Made by a program: the position numbers and the translations under genes | Part shown: positions 1 through 12,061 of the stretch, piece after piece | How the letters are laid out: each line of letters starts with the position of its first letter | How positions within the stretch are numbered: the stretch's first letter is position 1 | Notes under the pieces: model-generated | The model's database searches: none | What the model saw: the letters and a program-made list of their open reading frames with translations, nothing else | Told to the model about the DNA's origin: nothing | Assembly (NCBI GenBank): GCA_013399855.1 | Contig: VXAY01006829.1 | Span: 771,132 to 835,131 of the forward strand | DNA length: 64,000 nt | Source of the DNA: Oxyruncus cristatus | Lineage: Eukaryota; Chordata; Aves; Passeriformes; Cotingidae | Reading direction: 5' to 3'

Positions 1-3000
1 CATGACTGCAACTAATTAAAAATGTGTTTTTGAAAAAAACAAGAGTGCTTGGCAAAACTGTGCTGTCATGAAAGACAGAACTGCAACTCCTGTTGAAATC
101 TGTGGAGGCAGAGTTAGGGCTTGTTTGGTTCTCAGGGTAAATTTTAAAGTTTTTTTCAAAATATTGTATATTCCTCTTTAGGAACTCAAATAAGGGGAGA
201 GAATTGCATGCTACTTTCAAGATGACTGTGAATATACCAGGAGGTCCATCATTTGCCTGGCCACTGCTGCCTGCTGCCCCAATATAAACGCTGAGGGAAA
301 GATATACAGTGTCTCTGAGCTCTTTTCCCATATGTTCCCTACATCTCATTGCTATCATCAGTACCTGTCCCCTCTTCCTTCTCCTCACCCTCATGTTGTC
401 TTTTTGAATTACTTATCTTCCTTACTGAGTTTTAGCAGATTAAAATCCTGCCTACTCCTTCCAAGCTAAGGTGAAGGGGGGAGAGTGGTGGAGGCAGTGC
501 CATATGCCAGGCAAGTCTGTGATACCTGAGGATGATCATGATGATAATGGTAGAGTGGGACTTGAAACTGTGGGTCTGGTAGATAGAGGACGGTTGCTGT
601 ATGTGTTCCCTGCCTCCCTGATTTCTCATTTTTGCAGTTTTATTCATGGCTGGTTGCCAACTAGTACTTGGAGCAATTATTTTTAATTTTGTAATTAATC
701 AGAAATGTCATTGACTTGACTGCACAGAAACTGATACTTATTTACCTAAATTTGGAGGCATGAGAAGGCTGTTGTCTTCTAGCAGCCTGTCTATCTTGAC
801 AGCAACTGATAGTGACAATAGGCTTTCCAAACTCCTGCATTGTCATTTTAGCAGCCATGATGCCATGGTATAGGTTAGGCAGTCTTGAAAGTGAAAAAAG
901 TATTTTGCAAAACTTTTCAAAACAAGTCAATCTCTTACGAAAGCTGTAACTCGGGCTGTAGCAATACCAGTAACTCTCTCCCCCTCCCCAAAATTGATGG
1001 TATCTTCTTGCTGGATTTGCTTTTGAGTGCATGATAAGCTGCTGTTTCCTATCTGTGTGGCAATCTGTTGTCCTCAGGTGCTGTCAACTACATCTTCAGC
1101 TCTCCAGCAGAGAAGTGCAGTTGCTTTTTGATGGAATTGCTTTTTGGCTTTTGAGTGAGGTCTATTAGTGATGGGCGCTTTCACACTCAACAGCAGAAGA
1201 TGAGGAGGGCTGTGCTCTTCCACCTGCATATTTTGAGGGTAATGTCTGTGTGCTGTTTGTGTTGGGCATAATTGGAAGACAATTTTTTTTTTTTTGCTGT
1301 TGTTCGGGTTTTTTTGAAATTTATATAAAAAATTCTATTCTGTATGATGTGGTGGTCTTGTAGGAACTGCTGATGCCTTCAAAGGGCTGAGGAAGGTACA
1401 AATTTACTCTGGTTCCCTTTCAAGTCAGTAATAATATATGTTTTAATGCAGTTTCTTGGTCTTAAAGTCATATACCATCACTGGTGCTGCGCTATCTCCA
1501 GTTACTGAAACAGAAGGAGATGGAGTCTGTTCAAGGTTAACCGGCAGCTGTTGCACAGACCGCAGGAGCAGGAGAGCTGGTGCTTTGATCTGATGTGGGG
1601 GTTTGACAGACAACAGAAACATCTCATTTTCAAGGAGATTTTATCCTGCAGGAAACCAGTCCCCCTAAACTGACCTTATATTCCCTAGAAATATCTTCGT
1701 GGCTTTGTTCTGCTTTAAAACAGGAAAGCAAAGTAGTGCTGTTCAAGAGACAGAACTAAATTTGTTGAGAGAAAGGTGTGAGTATTTTACCCCTGTGTTT
1801 TCTGAGGAAATTGTGAATAGTGCTGTAAGGGTTTGAAAATTAATTTTACCCCAATCAGCTGGATTAAGTATGTGCCTAGATTTGTGTAGGTAATCGGTTC
1901 ATGAACTTGAATTTAAAGTAGTGAAACTCAGACTGCATTCTCAAATACCTTCCAAAGCTGTGCTTTCTCTCACTATCAACAGGGTTCAACTAGTCCTTCT
2001 CTGTAACTCTGTCCATCCCTTCCCACCCCATCCTGAATAAAAACTGCCAATTCCTGACTGTTGGCAGAGGGGAGGTAGCCTGGCTGGTAAGAAACTGAGC
2101 CTATCAGTGGCACTGTCTTGCAGCAATTTCTGGAGTATTCGTTTATTTCCCTTTTGTGTGTAGCGTGGCAGTAGTTAAGCACAGGCTTTTATGTAGTTTC
2201 CATATTCAGCCACTGCTGATGTCCAGCTGTTGTGAAAACCTTTTGTCATGGAGCACAGGAAAGCTGCACCAGGGAAGCTGGGCAGTGCAAAGGAGGGCAT
2301 CTAGACCGATACTCTAAATTAAAGAGAAATACATCAGACAAATGGCCATTACTGTCTGTTTCCCTGGACTTATATATGGAAGAACAGGTCTGGTCTTCTG
2401 CTCAAGAGGATGAATGCTTTACGCTTGGGTTGAAGTCAGTGAGGGGATATCCAGCTTCCTGTGGACTTCCCACTGAGTTTCTACATAGGAGTCTGTCCAG
2501 CCACTTGACATGTTAAGGTTTTTGGGTACCTAAACTTGTGTTTTCAGTAGTTCTAAGCCAACAATGAAGGGTGAGTTTTCAGAACAAAAACTGTTTATTA
2601 ATATAAAATTAGCAAAGTGTTGTTTGTTTTTTTTTCTGGATGTCTTCTTTCTTTCTGTGACCCCTCCTTGATCGTCATCTGTCTGTAAATTAGGAAAGAG
2701 GAAGAACGAAAACAAATGTGGTTTTGGTTATCTTTTGCATTAAAAAGCTATGTCCAGCTTGACCTAGTTAATAGCATCTCTTCCTGTCTCTCAAACTTTG
2801 TATTCAGAGCCAAGCTACTGAGGTGCATAAACAAAACATACTGACTATTGTTCCTTTTACTTTGCCAAGCCCTAACAGTGATGTGCTTTTTGAATGCAGA
2901 TGCAGCATAACCTACATTCATTGCTCTTAATTTAAAGCAGTTTTAACTGTTTTGAATCAACTGCATTAAGGATCTCACATTATAAGGTACGATATGTGAT

Positions 3001-6000
3001 TTTCAGAGTATATATGTCCAATAGAAAGTTAAAAAAGAAAGGATTTTTGTTATCTCCAAGAACAGATAGCCAAGGAAGGTAGGAGGTAGTGTTTGCATTT
3101 TCAGCAGAAAAGTCTACGAGGTAGAGGGACTCAGGGCTTCTCCAGGTGGTCTTGCAGCTGTGAGATTTGCAAAGCTATTTCCTTTCCCTTTTGCAGTCAG
3201 GAGAAATTTATTTGCTGCGGAAACGATGGCATACGGCCCTTCTTCTCCAAACACTATTCTAAGTACTTTTACAACCTCACTTCATGGAAAAAAAAAACAA
3301 AACATTGGGCTGTAGTTAGTGCTCCGTGGGTTTTTTTGCCCACTTGCCACAGAAGGATGGCTTGTTGGAGAGCTCTGGAGTAACCCAGCTCACCAGGCTT
3401 CTCCCCACACAAGAGGTTGAGGTCAATGTAATGTGCTGCCTTGTGTGTTGAGGAGAGTCGTTCCTTAGGTGGGTCCTGTATGTTGAGTCTTGTCCATAAA
3501 TTAACTACCAATGAAGATTTTATTGCTGGTGCATGCACCACAGAAGGATGGCCGCTGGATCAGTGGCTGTAACTTGTGTAGCTGGTGAGGTATCTCCTGC
3601 CAATATCTTTTTGTTTTGCCACCCTTCCCCCCCAGAGGGAAAGGCCCATGGACAGACACCCCATTGTAGAACTACCTTGCCAGGGAACATGTTGTATTTG
3701 CATTCCAGATGCCTCCGGCTTTGTGAACTGCATTGTTCCAGCTTCCCCTGAATAGCAGCTATTGACCCCTAACAATGTACATTTGTTTAAATCAACCCCT
3801 TTCCCTGCTTTAAAAACTTATTATGGGACTAGCCCAACCAAATGAAGGCTTCTGTGCAGGCCCCTTCTTTTCCACTTCATAGCCAGATTTGCAGCATTAA
3901 TTATTTAATTTCAAGATGGAAAATATTCTTCTCCTTGTGAAAGACTATTTTGAATACTGAGGTTTTGGCAAATTTTGTTGCGGCTTAATATTTATAAGCT
4001 TTTCATTGCCCTTGAAAACATAAACTTCATGTTACTTGAGCTCTGAGATGCTGGCAAATAATAAACCAGTGGAATAACGGGTTTGGTTGTCCTGAAGCAC
4101 TTGAAGAACTTGACTGCATTTTGACAAATACGCTTTTTTGCAGTTTATCCATTTAGATGGATTGAGCTCACCTAGGATGAGAAGGTGGAGACTGGCTGGT
4201 ACAGACATTTAGTGCCCAGCAGCAGGCTGGCGGAAGCATTTCTCTGTGTAGTAGGAAGACTGGGACTGAATTCTTTTTGCTGCTTGGGGTGACAGTAATA
4301 CGTGCATCCACCCCCCAAGCCATCAGATCTCCAGAGCTTGATGGTGATAGTAGCCACCATCATTAAACTCATTACAATGTGTGGACAAAACTAGCTATTT
4401 ACTGTTGGGGAAAAGCTTTGCTGTGCCTTGCTTCTGTGGGATTAATAAGTCTAGGCAAAAAAGACCAGTGAAGTAAAAATTTTCTGTGAGCTTGTAGTCA
4501 GTCCTTCCATTTTGTGCCAGAATAATCCCACTCATTACAGCAAAATATTCCAACATGAAACAAAGGTAGTCAGATAGAATGAGATTGTTTGATGGACTGA
4601 AGATTCTTTCTTCTGGTGTCCCATGTTAACTCAGGAGTATTGCATCTCATGAAGTTTCTATACGCATTGCTGTTGGACATCTTAGTAAAGCGTTGCCAGC
4701 AGGTTGAAGGAGGTGATCCTACCCCTCTGCTCAGCTCTGGTGAGGCCACACCTGGAGTGCTGTGTCCAGTTGTGGGCTCCGCAGTGTAGGAAGGATATGG
4801 GCATACTGGATAGGGTCTGACAAAGGACCAGAAAGATGATGAAGGGACATGAACATTATTGTGTGTCTCAGTTCTGTTGTTGTCCCATATAGAAAGAAGA
4901 ATGAAGTTAATTCAGCATTATCTAAAGCATACATAACTTGTAATGTGGCTGAAGTCCATGGTAGATTCACAGGCCACTTGCCTTAAATATGCAATAGAAA
5001 TAAAAATCTGTGTTTGTCTTGACTGTTAATCAGGACTCCCGCCCCAGCCCTCACCCTTCCAGCCTTAAGAAGACTATAGGTCTAGTTTCTGTGTTTAGAA
5101 ATTCAGGCAAGGACAGCCTTTGGATGCTAACATGCAAAATTGTTTTACTTGTTTTTTTTTCAGTTATTGTACACCCAAAGTCATAACCTTATGATTATCA
5201 GTCTATATTCCAGCACTTTTCCACCACTCATTTAATTTTTTCTTTAGGAGATAATTTGGCTGCTCTGGTGAAAAAAAGTCTCTGTTCCATGAATGCCACT
5301 AAAATATTGTCATTCTGATATGGAGCCAGCTCTCTGTAGAGAATGGGAGTATAGTTTGGGTTGGAGGTCAGACCGTGGGTTGCTGCTGCTCAATGTTTTC
5401 ATGCCAGCTAAGGCCTTCTCCTACATGGGAGCAACTCAAGAGTCTGTTGTTTATGGGATGGTTTTTGCTGCGGCTGCAGCATGAGCTGTGGTCTTCCTCC
5501 CTTGTTCTCAGTGCTGGATATTTCTGTTTTCTTAATGCTGCATCTACCAGCCAGATGGTAGATGTGACATTAAGCTCTGCCTGCTGTACTAGACTGACTC
5601 GGGTGTCTCACTGATACTGTTTCCAATGCCTCCTCATCTCCAAAAAGCAAATATCAGTTCTTTTGTAATCCTGCTTGCTACTAGTTGGGTTTTTTTAATC
5701 CTCTGCATTGTAGTGCAGGCAAGAGAGGAGAACCCTATAAAGGGCAAAGTAGTTTAGAAAAGAGGTGAAAGATGGCAGTGCTGTGAGTGCCTGACAGAGG
5801 CTGAAAATAAACAGGTAGGGAGCCATCTGGCTTTGGGGAAGATCTTTTAAACTGTGTGTAAATACAACACTACGCTATAATTTTACGTGTGCTAACATGA
5901 GGCACATGACTCAGAGAATCAGAGAATTGGCTCCAGCTGCTCTTGCTGGCATTTAGGAACTTGTACCAAAAAAAAAAAAAAAAGGCACTTCAGTGTAGTA

Positions 6001-6190
6001 ATTGTTCAGTTACTGATCAAGCAGAAAACAACTTGCTAACAGATTGTTTTATTTCTTTCACTTGCTTATTTGGATTTTGCTCTCACTTTCTCTCCTATTA
6101 TTTATAAGTATTTCCAGAGGAAAATACTGAGTGAAATTATTTTTCCAGTTTTCTGTTATGTCATCTTTAATTCTCTTTTGTTTATTGCAG
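1..6190 (+). other. MYO10: 3' part of MYO10 intron 1
   Basis: No exon, CpG island or promoter-like sequence was recognised here. The frames are short and mutually overlapping, as expected by chance. The stretch holds a T13 run (1283-1295), an A16 run (5968-5983) and one CR1 scrap at 4691-4848. Assignment to intron 1 is inferred from the position upstream of exon 2. Confidence 0.75.
4691..4848 (+). mobile_element. CR1 LINE fragment, ORF2 3' region
   Basis: The stretch reads as the CR1 ORF2 segment 'ASRL(R)[22 protein letters not shown]', with matching DNA such as GTGAGGCCACACCTGGAGTG and GTGTCCAGTTGTGGGCTCC. The same segment occurs in the better copy at about 43855-43955. It is truncated at both ends and carries frame errors, so it is an old fossil. 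Confidence 0.85.
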
Positions 6191-6289
6191 GGGTCTCGGG
6201 TCTGGCTGCGAGAAAATAATCAGCATTATCCCAGTACTGTTCATTCGTGTGCGGAAGGAGTTGTCGTATTCAGGACAGATTATGGTCAG
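6191..6289 (+). CDS. MYO10: MYO10 coding exon 2 (myosin-10 N-terminus)
   Basis: This exon encodes 33 residues at the N-terminus of unconventional myosin-10, an actin-based motor that moves to filopodial tips. The peptide includes SRVWLREN, PSTVHSCAEG and VVFRTDYGQ, which match vertebrate MYO10 closely. It corresponds to the small N-terminal segment that precedes the motor core. The acceptor is a T-rich tract ending TTTATTGCAG at 6190, and the donor is CAG|GTATGG at 6290. The exon is 99 bp, in phase 0 at both ends, and it joins in frame to exon 3 at 45148. The initiator exon (roughly the first seven or eight residues in the family) is not in the window. A CR1 element begins only 61 bp past the donor. 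The identification rests on recognising the protein; numbering as exon 2 is inferred from the missing start codon. Confidence 0.95.
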
Positions 6290-6350
6290 GTATGGGCATT
6301 GCTCCTCTATGTTTTGTCCTTTTTGCCACTCTGTAACAAAGAAGCTTTTC

Positions 6351-7812
6351 ACAGAATCACAGAATTGTTCAGGTTGGAAGGGGCACAGTGGGTCATCTGG
6401 TCCAAACTCCCTGCTCAAGCAGGGTCTTCCTAGAGCACATGGCACAGGATTGCATCCAAGTGGTTCTTGAGTATCTCCAGTGAGGGAGACTCCACAACCT
6501 CTCTTGGCAACTGGTTCCAGTGCGCACTCACCTGCACAGTAGAATTTTTTCTCGTGTTTAGGTGGGACTTCCTGTGCATCTGCCCATTTCCTCTTGTTCT
6601 ATTGTTTGGCACCACTGAGAAGAGCCTGGCTCCATCCTCTTGACATCCACCCGTTAGATATTTATAGACATTAATGAGGTCCCCTCTCAGTTGCCTCTTC
6701 TCGAGGCTGAACAGGCCGAGCTCCCTCAGCCTTTCATCATAAGAGAGATTCTCCAGACCCTTTAGCAACTCAGTAGCTCTCTGCTGGACCTGCTCCAAGA
6801 GCTCCATGTCTCTCTGGTACTGGGGAGCTCAGAACAGGACACAGGACTCCAAATATGGCCTCACCAAGGCTGTGAGTAGATGAGCAGGATCACCTTCCTT
6901 AATCTGCTGGCAGTGCTCTTTCTAATGAATCCCAGGATTCTGTTGGCTTTCTTGGCCACAGGGACACACTGCTGGTTCATGGACAGCTTGTTGTCCGCCA
7001 GGACATCCAGGTCCTTCGCCACAGCATGGCTTTCCAGTAGGTCAGCCCACAGCCTGTACTGGTGCACGGGGTTATTCCTCCCCAGGTGCAAGACTCTGCA
7101 TTTGCCCTTGTTGAAGTTCAGAATATTCTTCTCTGCCCATCTCTCCCACCTGTCAAGGTCCCTCTGAAGGGCCACACAGCCCTCAGGTATCAGCCACTCC
7201 TTCCAGTTTTGTAACATCAGCAGACTTGCTGAGGAGGCACTCTACTCCCTCATCCAAGGAATTCAGGAACAAGTTAAACAACACTGGGCCCAATAGAGAA
7301 CCCTGGGGGATACTACTAGTGACAGACCTCCAACTAGATGCTGTACCACTAGTGACGACCCTCAGGGATCTGCCACTCAGCCGGTTCTCAATCCATCCCA
7401 CTGTTCACTCATCCAACCCACAGTTCTTGGGTTTACCTGTGAGGATTTCGTGAGAGACAGTGTCAAAAGCTTTGCTGAAGTAGAGATAGGCAGTATCCAT
7501 TGTTCTTCCCTTATCCATCCAGGTAGTTGTATCATTGTGGACGGCAATCAGGTTGGTAAAAAATGATTTAACTTAAATGAAGGCATGCTGATGACTCCTG
7601 ATCACCTTTTTGTCCTCCATGTGGGTAGAAATGGCTTTCAGAATGATGCACTTCCTCACCTTTCCAGGGATTGAGGTGAGGCTGACTGACTGGTAGTTCC
7701 TTTGTTCCTTCTTCTTGTCCTTTTTGAAGACTGGAGTGACATTTTTTTCTTCCAGTCCTCATACACCTCCCCTGATCTCCATGACCTCTCAAAGGTGATC
7801 GTGATACTGTCC
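6351..7812 (-). mobile_element. CR1 LINE, ORF2 reverse transcriptase to 3' end (degenerate)
   Basis: Read on the minus strand, this is CR1 ORF2 from before the reverse transcriptase core to the 3' tail. In order it shows ERSWRSGEVYEDWKK, VTPVFKKDKKKEQRNYQ, SVSLTSIPGKV, a YLYFSKAFDTV block, a [15 protein letters not shown] block, LNFNKGKCRVLHLGRNNP, and the 3' region [20 protein letters not shown] with [16 protein letters not shown]. The 3' end lies at 6351, next to MYO10 exon 2, with an ATTCTGTGATTCTGT-like tail on the minus strand. It is inactive: the motif A aspartate is replaced (YLYF for YLDF), the FADD catalytic box reads SADV, and the frame is broken repeatedly. The endonuclease domain is absent. 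Confidence 0.93.
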
Positions 7813-8010
7813 CCCTCCCCCATCATATCTAGGTTAAAGCCCTGCCAACGAGTCTCACTAGTTCCTGGGAAAAGACTCTCCTCCCTTACTGAGGAAGGTG
7901 AGTCCCATCTGATGCCAGCATGCCTGGAGCTGCGCAGGACATACCATTGTCAAAAAACCCAAAGTTACGGTGGTGACACCGGCTGTGCAGCCCTGTATTT
8001 TCTCCTTGTG
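7813..8010 (-). mobile_element. Remnant of CR1 ORF1-type SGNH esterase domain
   Basis: On the minus strand the frame reads NFGFFDNGMSCAAP, then LASDGTHLPQ, a stop at 7886-7888, then GRRVFSQELVRLVGRALT and a final stop. The DGTHL block, followed by a basic turn and an amphipathic C-terminal helix ending in 'RALN/T', is the C-terminal signature of the SGNH hydrolase (esterase) domain found in ORF1 of CR1-like LINEs. The Asp and His of the catalytic pair are visible. The N-terminal part, with the nucleophile serine, is missing or unrecognisable. It abuts the ORF2 reverse transcriptase portion at 7812 with no endonuclease between. The upstream edge is approximate. Confidence 0.65.
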
Positions 8011-8431
8011 GGGAGGCATAAGGGAAACTAAAAGGTTTGTGAATAAAATATTCATTTTGTTTGACCTGAATGTGCAACTTGGTTTTAACAGTTTGTTCTG
8101 TTGCCTGTCAGTTGCTATGATTGTGTCTGACAAAGCTGAAGCAGTGCTGCCAGGTGTGAGAGCCTTGTTCCGCATAGGTCAGTGATTATGTAGTTTACTG
8201 GAGGGAGGTGGGTTCTCCACGGTTGTATTCCCTTACAGTAACAGAAAGTAGGACCTGGCACATGGCCAAAAAATTAAAGCATGTCTTTCAGAGCCAGAGA
8301 ACCCTTACTTTCTTTACATGCCTTTCTGCAGTCAGGAAAGGAACCAGACAGAGTTGCAGAGTGACTTTTGATGAGCAAGATAAAATATACTCATGTTTAA
8401 ATTGCTGCTCTCCTAGCAGTGAGGGAGGAAA
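8011..8431. other. Spacer between two facing CR1 copies
   Basis: About 420 bp between the esterase remnant and the plus-strand CR1. I recognise no gene or repeat in it. It would form the loop if the two flanking CR1 copies paired in the pre-mRNA. Confidence 0.5.
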
Positions 8432-9616
8432 ATGATGGAGTGACTCAGTGAACAAAGGAAGGGCTATGGATGTCATCTATCTGGACTTCTTTAAAGCGCT
8501 TGACATGGTCACCCACAACATCCGTCTCTCTAAATGGGAGAGGTATGGATTTGATGGATGAACTGTTTGGCGGTTGAGGAATGGGTCGGCTGCATCCAGG
8601 TGGTAGTAGTCAACAGCTCAATATCTACATGGAGATCGGTGACAAGTGGTGTCCATCAGGGGTCTGTACTGGGACCAGGACTGTTTATAATCTTCATCAA
8701 TGAGATAGGCAGTGGGATCGAGTGCAGCCTCAGTAGGTTTGCAGATGACACCAACATGAGTAGTGCATTTGCTAAGCCTGGGGGACAGGATGCCATCCAG
8801 AGGGACCTGGACAAACTCGAGAAGTGGGCATGTGTGTACTTCATGAGGTTTAACAAGGTCGAATACAAGGTCCTGCATTTGGATTGGAGCATCCCCTGGT
8901 ATCAATACAGGCTGGGGGATGAACAGATTGAGAGCAGCCCTCCTGAGAAGGACTTCAAGATGCTGGTGGATGAAAAGGTGTACATGAGCTGGCAATATGT
9001 GGACATGACTTGACAGCCCAGGGCTGGGCATTCTAGGCTGCATCAAAAGTAGTGTGGTCAGCAGGTTGAGGGAGGTGATTCTCGCCCTTTAGTCTGCTTT
9101 TGTAAGACCCCCCCTCTATAGTACTGCATCCAGCTCTGGGGTCCTCAGCACAGGAGGGATGTGGACCTGTTGTAGCTGTGGAAATGATGGGATGGACCAC
9201 CTCTAAGGTGGTAAGGACAGGCTGAGAGAGTTGAGGTTGTTCAGCCTGGAGAAGGGAAGGCTCCAGGGAGACTTTATAGCACCTTCCATTTCCAGAAGGG
9301 GCCTATAAGAAAGCTGGGGACAAATGTTTTAGCACAGACTGTTGCGATAGAACAAGGAGTAATATCTTTAAACTAAAAGAGCATAGATTTAAATGAGATT
9401 AAGGAAGAAATTCTTTACTGTGAAGGTGATGAGTCACTGGGAGAAGTTGCCCAGGCAACTTGTAGATGCGCCATCCCTGGAGGTCTTCAAGGTCAGGCTG
9501 AATGGGATTTTGAGCAACCTGGTCTAGTGGAAGGTGTTTCCCTTCACTGCAGGGGAGTTGGACTAGATGACTTTTACAGGTCTCTTCCAACCCGAGGCAT
9601 TCCATGATTCTGTCAT
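8432..9616 (+). mobile_element. CR1 LINE, ORF2 reverse transcriptase to 3' end, plus orientation
   Basis: The copy starts inside ORF2 with [19 protein letters not shown] and continues with STWRSVTSGVHQGSVLGP, SRFADDTNM and AIQRDLDKLEKWA, then the 3' region. It ends with the tail TTCCATGATTCTGTCATCC near 9616. Both reverse transcriptase aspartate boxes (YLDF and FADD) are preserved, but an early stop and several frame shifts make it non-functional. It is 5' truncated and faces the minus-strand CR1 at 6351-7812, so the pair forms a large imperfect inverted repeat separated by about 0.6 kb. Confidence 0.93.
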
Positions 9617-12040
9617 CCTTTTCACCTACACCAAGTTACCAGGAATATTGGATTGGTGATCCAGACGCACATGGTATGGGGGAAGACATACACAAAACTA
9701 GACTGAGAACAACTACCACTGGGTGCAAAGCCTCCTCTCAGAGAAATAAGACCACCTACGGGCCGGTTTGTTTTCTGTGGGTTACATGTTAAATTGTGCC
9801 TTTGGAATTCTCAGATTTTGGAGGTTGCATGTTTTGACTCGTCGTACTGAAATTTGAAGTTCAATGAAGTGGAGAGTCTGAGACTGTTTCCTCTGTTGGC
9901 TTTTTCAAGCAAAAAAAAGAAGGATCCATCACATCACCATTACATTCGTGCTGCAGAGTAGAAAGGCTGCTGTGTGTTGTTACCCTAACATGTCCTTAAA
10001 GAAATGTCCGGCATTGGACCTTTCATCTTAAACACAAGCCCTCTTCAGCTTCTAGTAGGAGTCACCCACATGCTTATAGGAAAGGCAACTTGTAATTTTC
10101 ACAGGATTTTCTAACTGACTATGTAGCCATACAGAACCTGACTTTTAGTAGTGTTTTGAGCTGCAAAATCCTTAAATATAAGGGAACTACAGAAGCTACT
10201 GTAAAACAGCTTGCTTTGGTGCCCTAGAAAAGAATGGCAAAGCTAGTGTTGGCATCTCTCATCAGAAAAGTTGCTTGTTAATGGTCTTCTGTGTGTGTGT
10301 TACATGTGATGTTACTGCCTTTCCATGGTATATGTAATGCGAGCTGAAAACTTTGCATAATCTGGAAAAGGCCTCAAGTCTTTACCATGATGTCATCTGA
10401 CTGACCACATGTGCTTAACAAACCTTCGTGCTACAAACATCACTGGGAAAAAATTACCTCCTTTGGTTTGACCTGCATGTGTTAAAAGCAGGTGGTGTGA
10501 AATGGGAAGGATGTTGGGATCAACCTTCAGACCTGTGATGTGGCATTCCATCTCCTCAGCAGGTCTGGGCTGCCAGCTGCCCAGCCAAAGGCACAGTAGC
10601 AATTCACTGCAGTTGATAACTTGAATCATTTTCCACGCTTGTGGTTTCGGGAGCACACTTTGAGTGTAAAAGGACTGTGCCAGCTGACATGGGTCAGTTA
10701 ATATCTTTTCTCCCGTGCCTTTCCTTGATGTGCTTTTAGACCATCCTACCCTTGCTGTTTGGTTGCCTACGGGCTGCAGAAGGTTGCAAGAAGGTGGAAG
10801 GAAACTGAGATAATGCCTGACTATTATCTCTGACTGTTTGGCAGTCCCTGCAATGCTGGATTATCACTTCGAAGAACAAGGCAGGGGAAGCAAAGGGTGA
10901 GGTTGCAGAAATATGGGGTGATGATGATTTTTTGAAGTGGTTGGTGTATTGATTCCCAGATCATTTTGACAGCTGGAGCTCATGTTCAAGACTAATGGCA
11001 AACTGATGAAAGCATTGGGACCTTATCAAAGCACAGCTTTGTTATTCGTCTTCTCTGATTCAGCAGCTTCTACTAGACTTTGCACTTCTCACCTTTCCAC
11101 TGAGCATTTTGCTTGACTTCTGAAGATGTGACTGACAGGGCAGTAGGTCTAGGAAGGTGTATTGCCAGAGCTGGGCTCAGGTTGTACTTTTATGAGTTTG
11201 GATTTGAAGACTTTGCCAACATCAGTTTGCAGAATAATGGAAATTTCATAGCGCAGTACATTACTTCTTCATTTATTCTTTGTGTTCTGTTGTGAATGGT
11301 GGAAATTAATTTGCCACAAAACCCTCTAGCAGCATACAGTTATATGCTGAAGGAGTGGTTGTAGGGAATCCTACCCAATGTGAGGTTAGAATTATATAAC
11401 AATATTTTAGCAAGTTGTATAGCAATTTCTGGATAGTGACATGGTGATATAATTCCTCCTTGAGTGTTCTTGTGTTGCCTGAATGTTTCAATTAACAAAC
11501 CATTTGCTAATTATCGTTAAAGACAACTGTGATACTGTCTTCTGCTGTTGTCACCCTCTGTATGAGAACTAGCTGATTTGATAGGCTGAGTGGAATATCT
11601 GATACATAGGCTATAGTTCACTAAAATGGGGAATTTCTGGTTGTAAGTTTGGATTTCCCTGAGCAAATAGCTATGAAAAAGTCTTAGCTCTTTATGAAAA
11701 TAACAAAAACATGGCACTGCATGGTGGTAGATGAAAGCCTCATTAAATGCAGGGAGGAGAAGAGTACATTAGGTGTGTGTTTCAGCACCCTGACCCACGA
11801 CAAAGGGATAAAGGAGTGGGAGATGAAATATGTAACTTCTCTCTCAGCACACGGTAACAACATTAGGCTGCAGCTGGCTCTGGAGTACCTCTTAAAAGCT
11901 TTCTGCAGGCAGGCCTTCAAAACAAAGAGCCTGCAATGGCTTGAAAAGTTACCATGCACAGACAATTCACACTGTAAATATTTTTCTCTTTATAAGCACA
12001 AGGCACATGCTTTCTAGAAGAGAAGATGCTGTACTCATTT
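9617..12040 (+). other. MYO10: MYO10 intron 2, unremarkable stretch
   Basis: Only short chance frames and low-complexity runs are visible. No repeat family was recognised. Confidence 0.7.
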
Positions 12041-12061
12041 GGTGGTTGGTGGGTGGGTGGG
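12041..12061 (+). repeat. G-rich tract, potential G-quadruplex
   Basis: A 21-bp tract of GG and GGG runs separated by single T or TT loops lies on the transcribed-sense strand, so it would also be present in the pre-mRNA. It fits a short-loop parallel quadruplex. Whether it folds is inference. Confidence 0.5.

Noticed and set aside
5920..5960. AGAGAATCAGAGAATTGG resembling a CR1 tail
   Set aside because: The next bases do not continue into CR1 3' sequence, so the match is too short.
8618..9046. 142-codon open frame on the minus strand
   Set aside because: Antisense of the plus-strand CR1 reverse transcriptase; the sense frame carries the family motifs.
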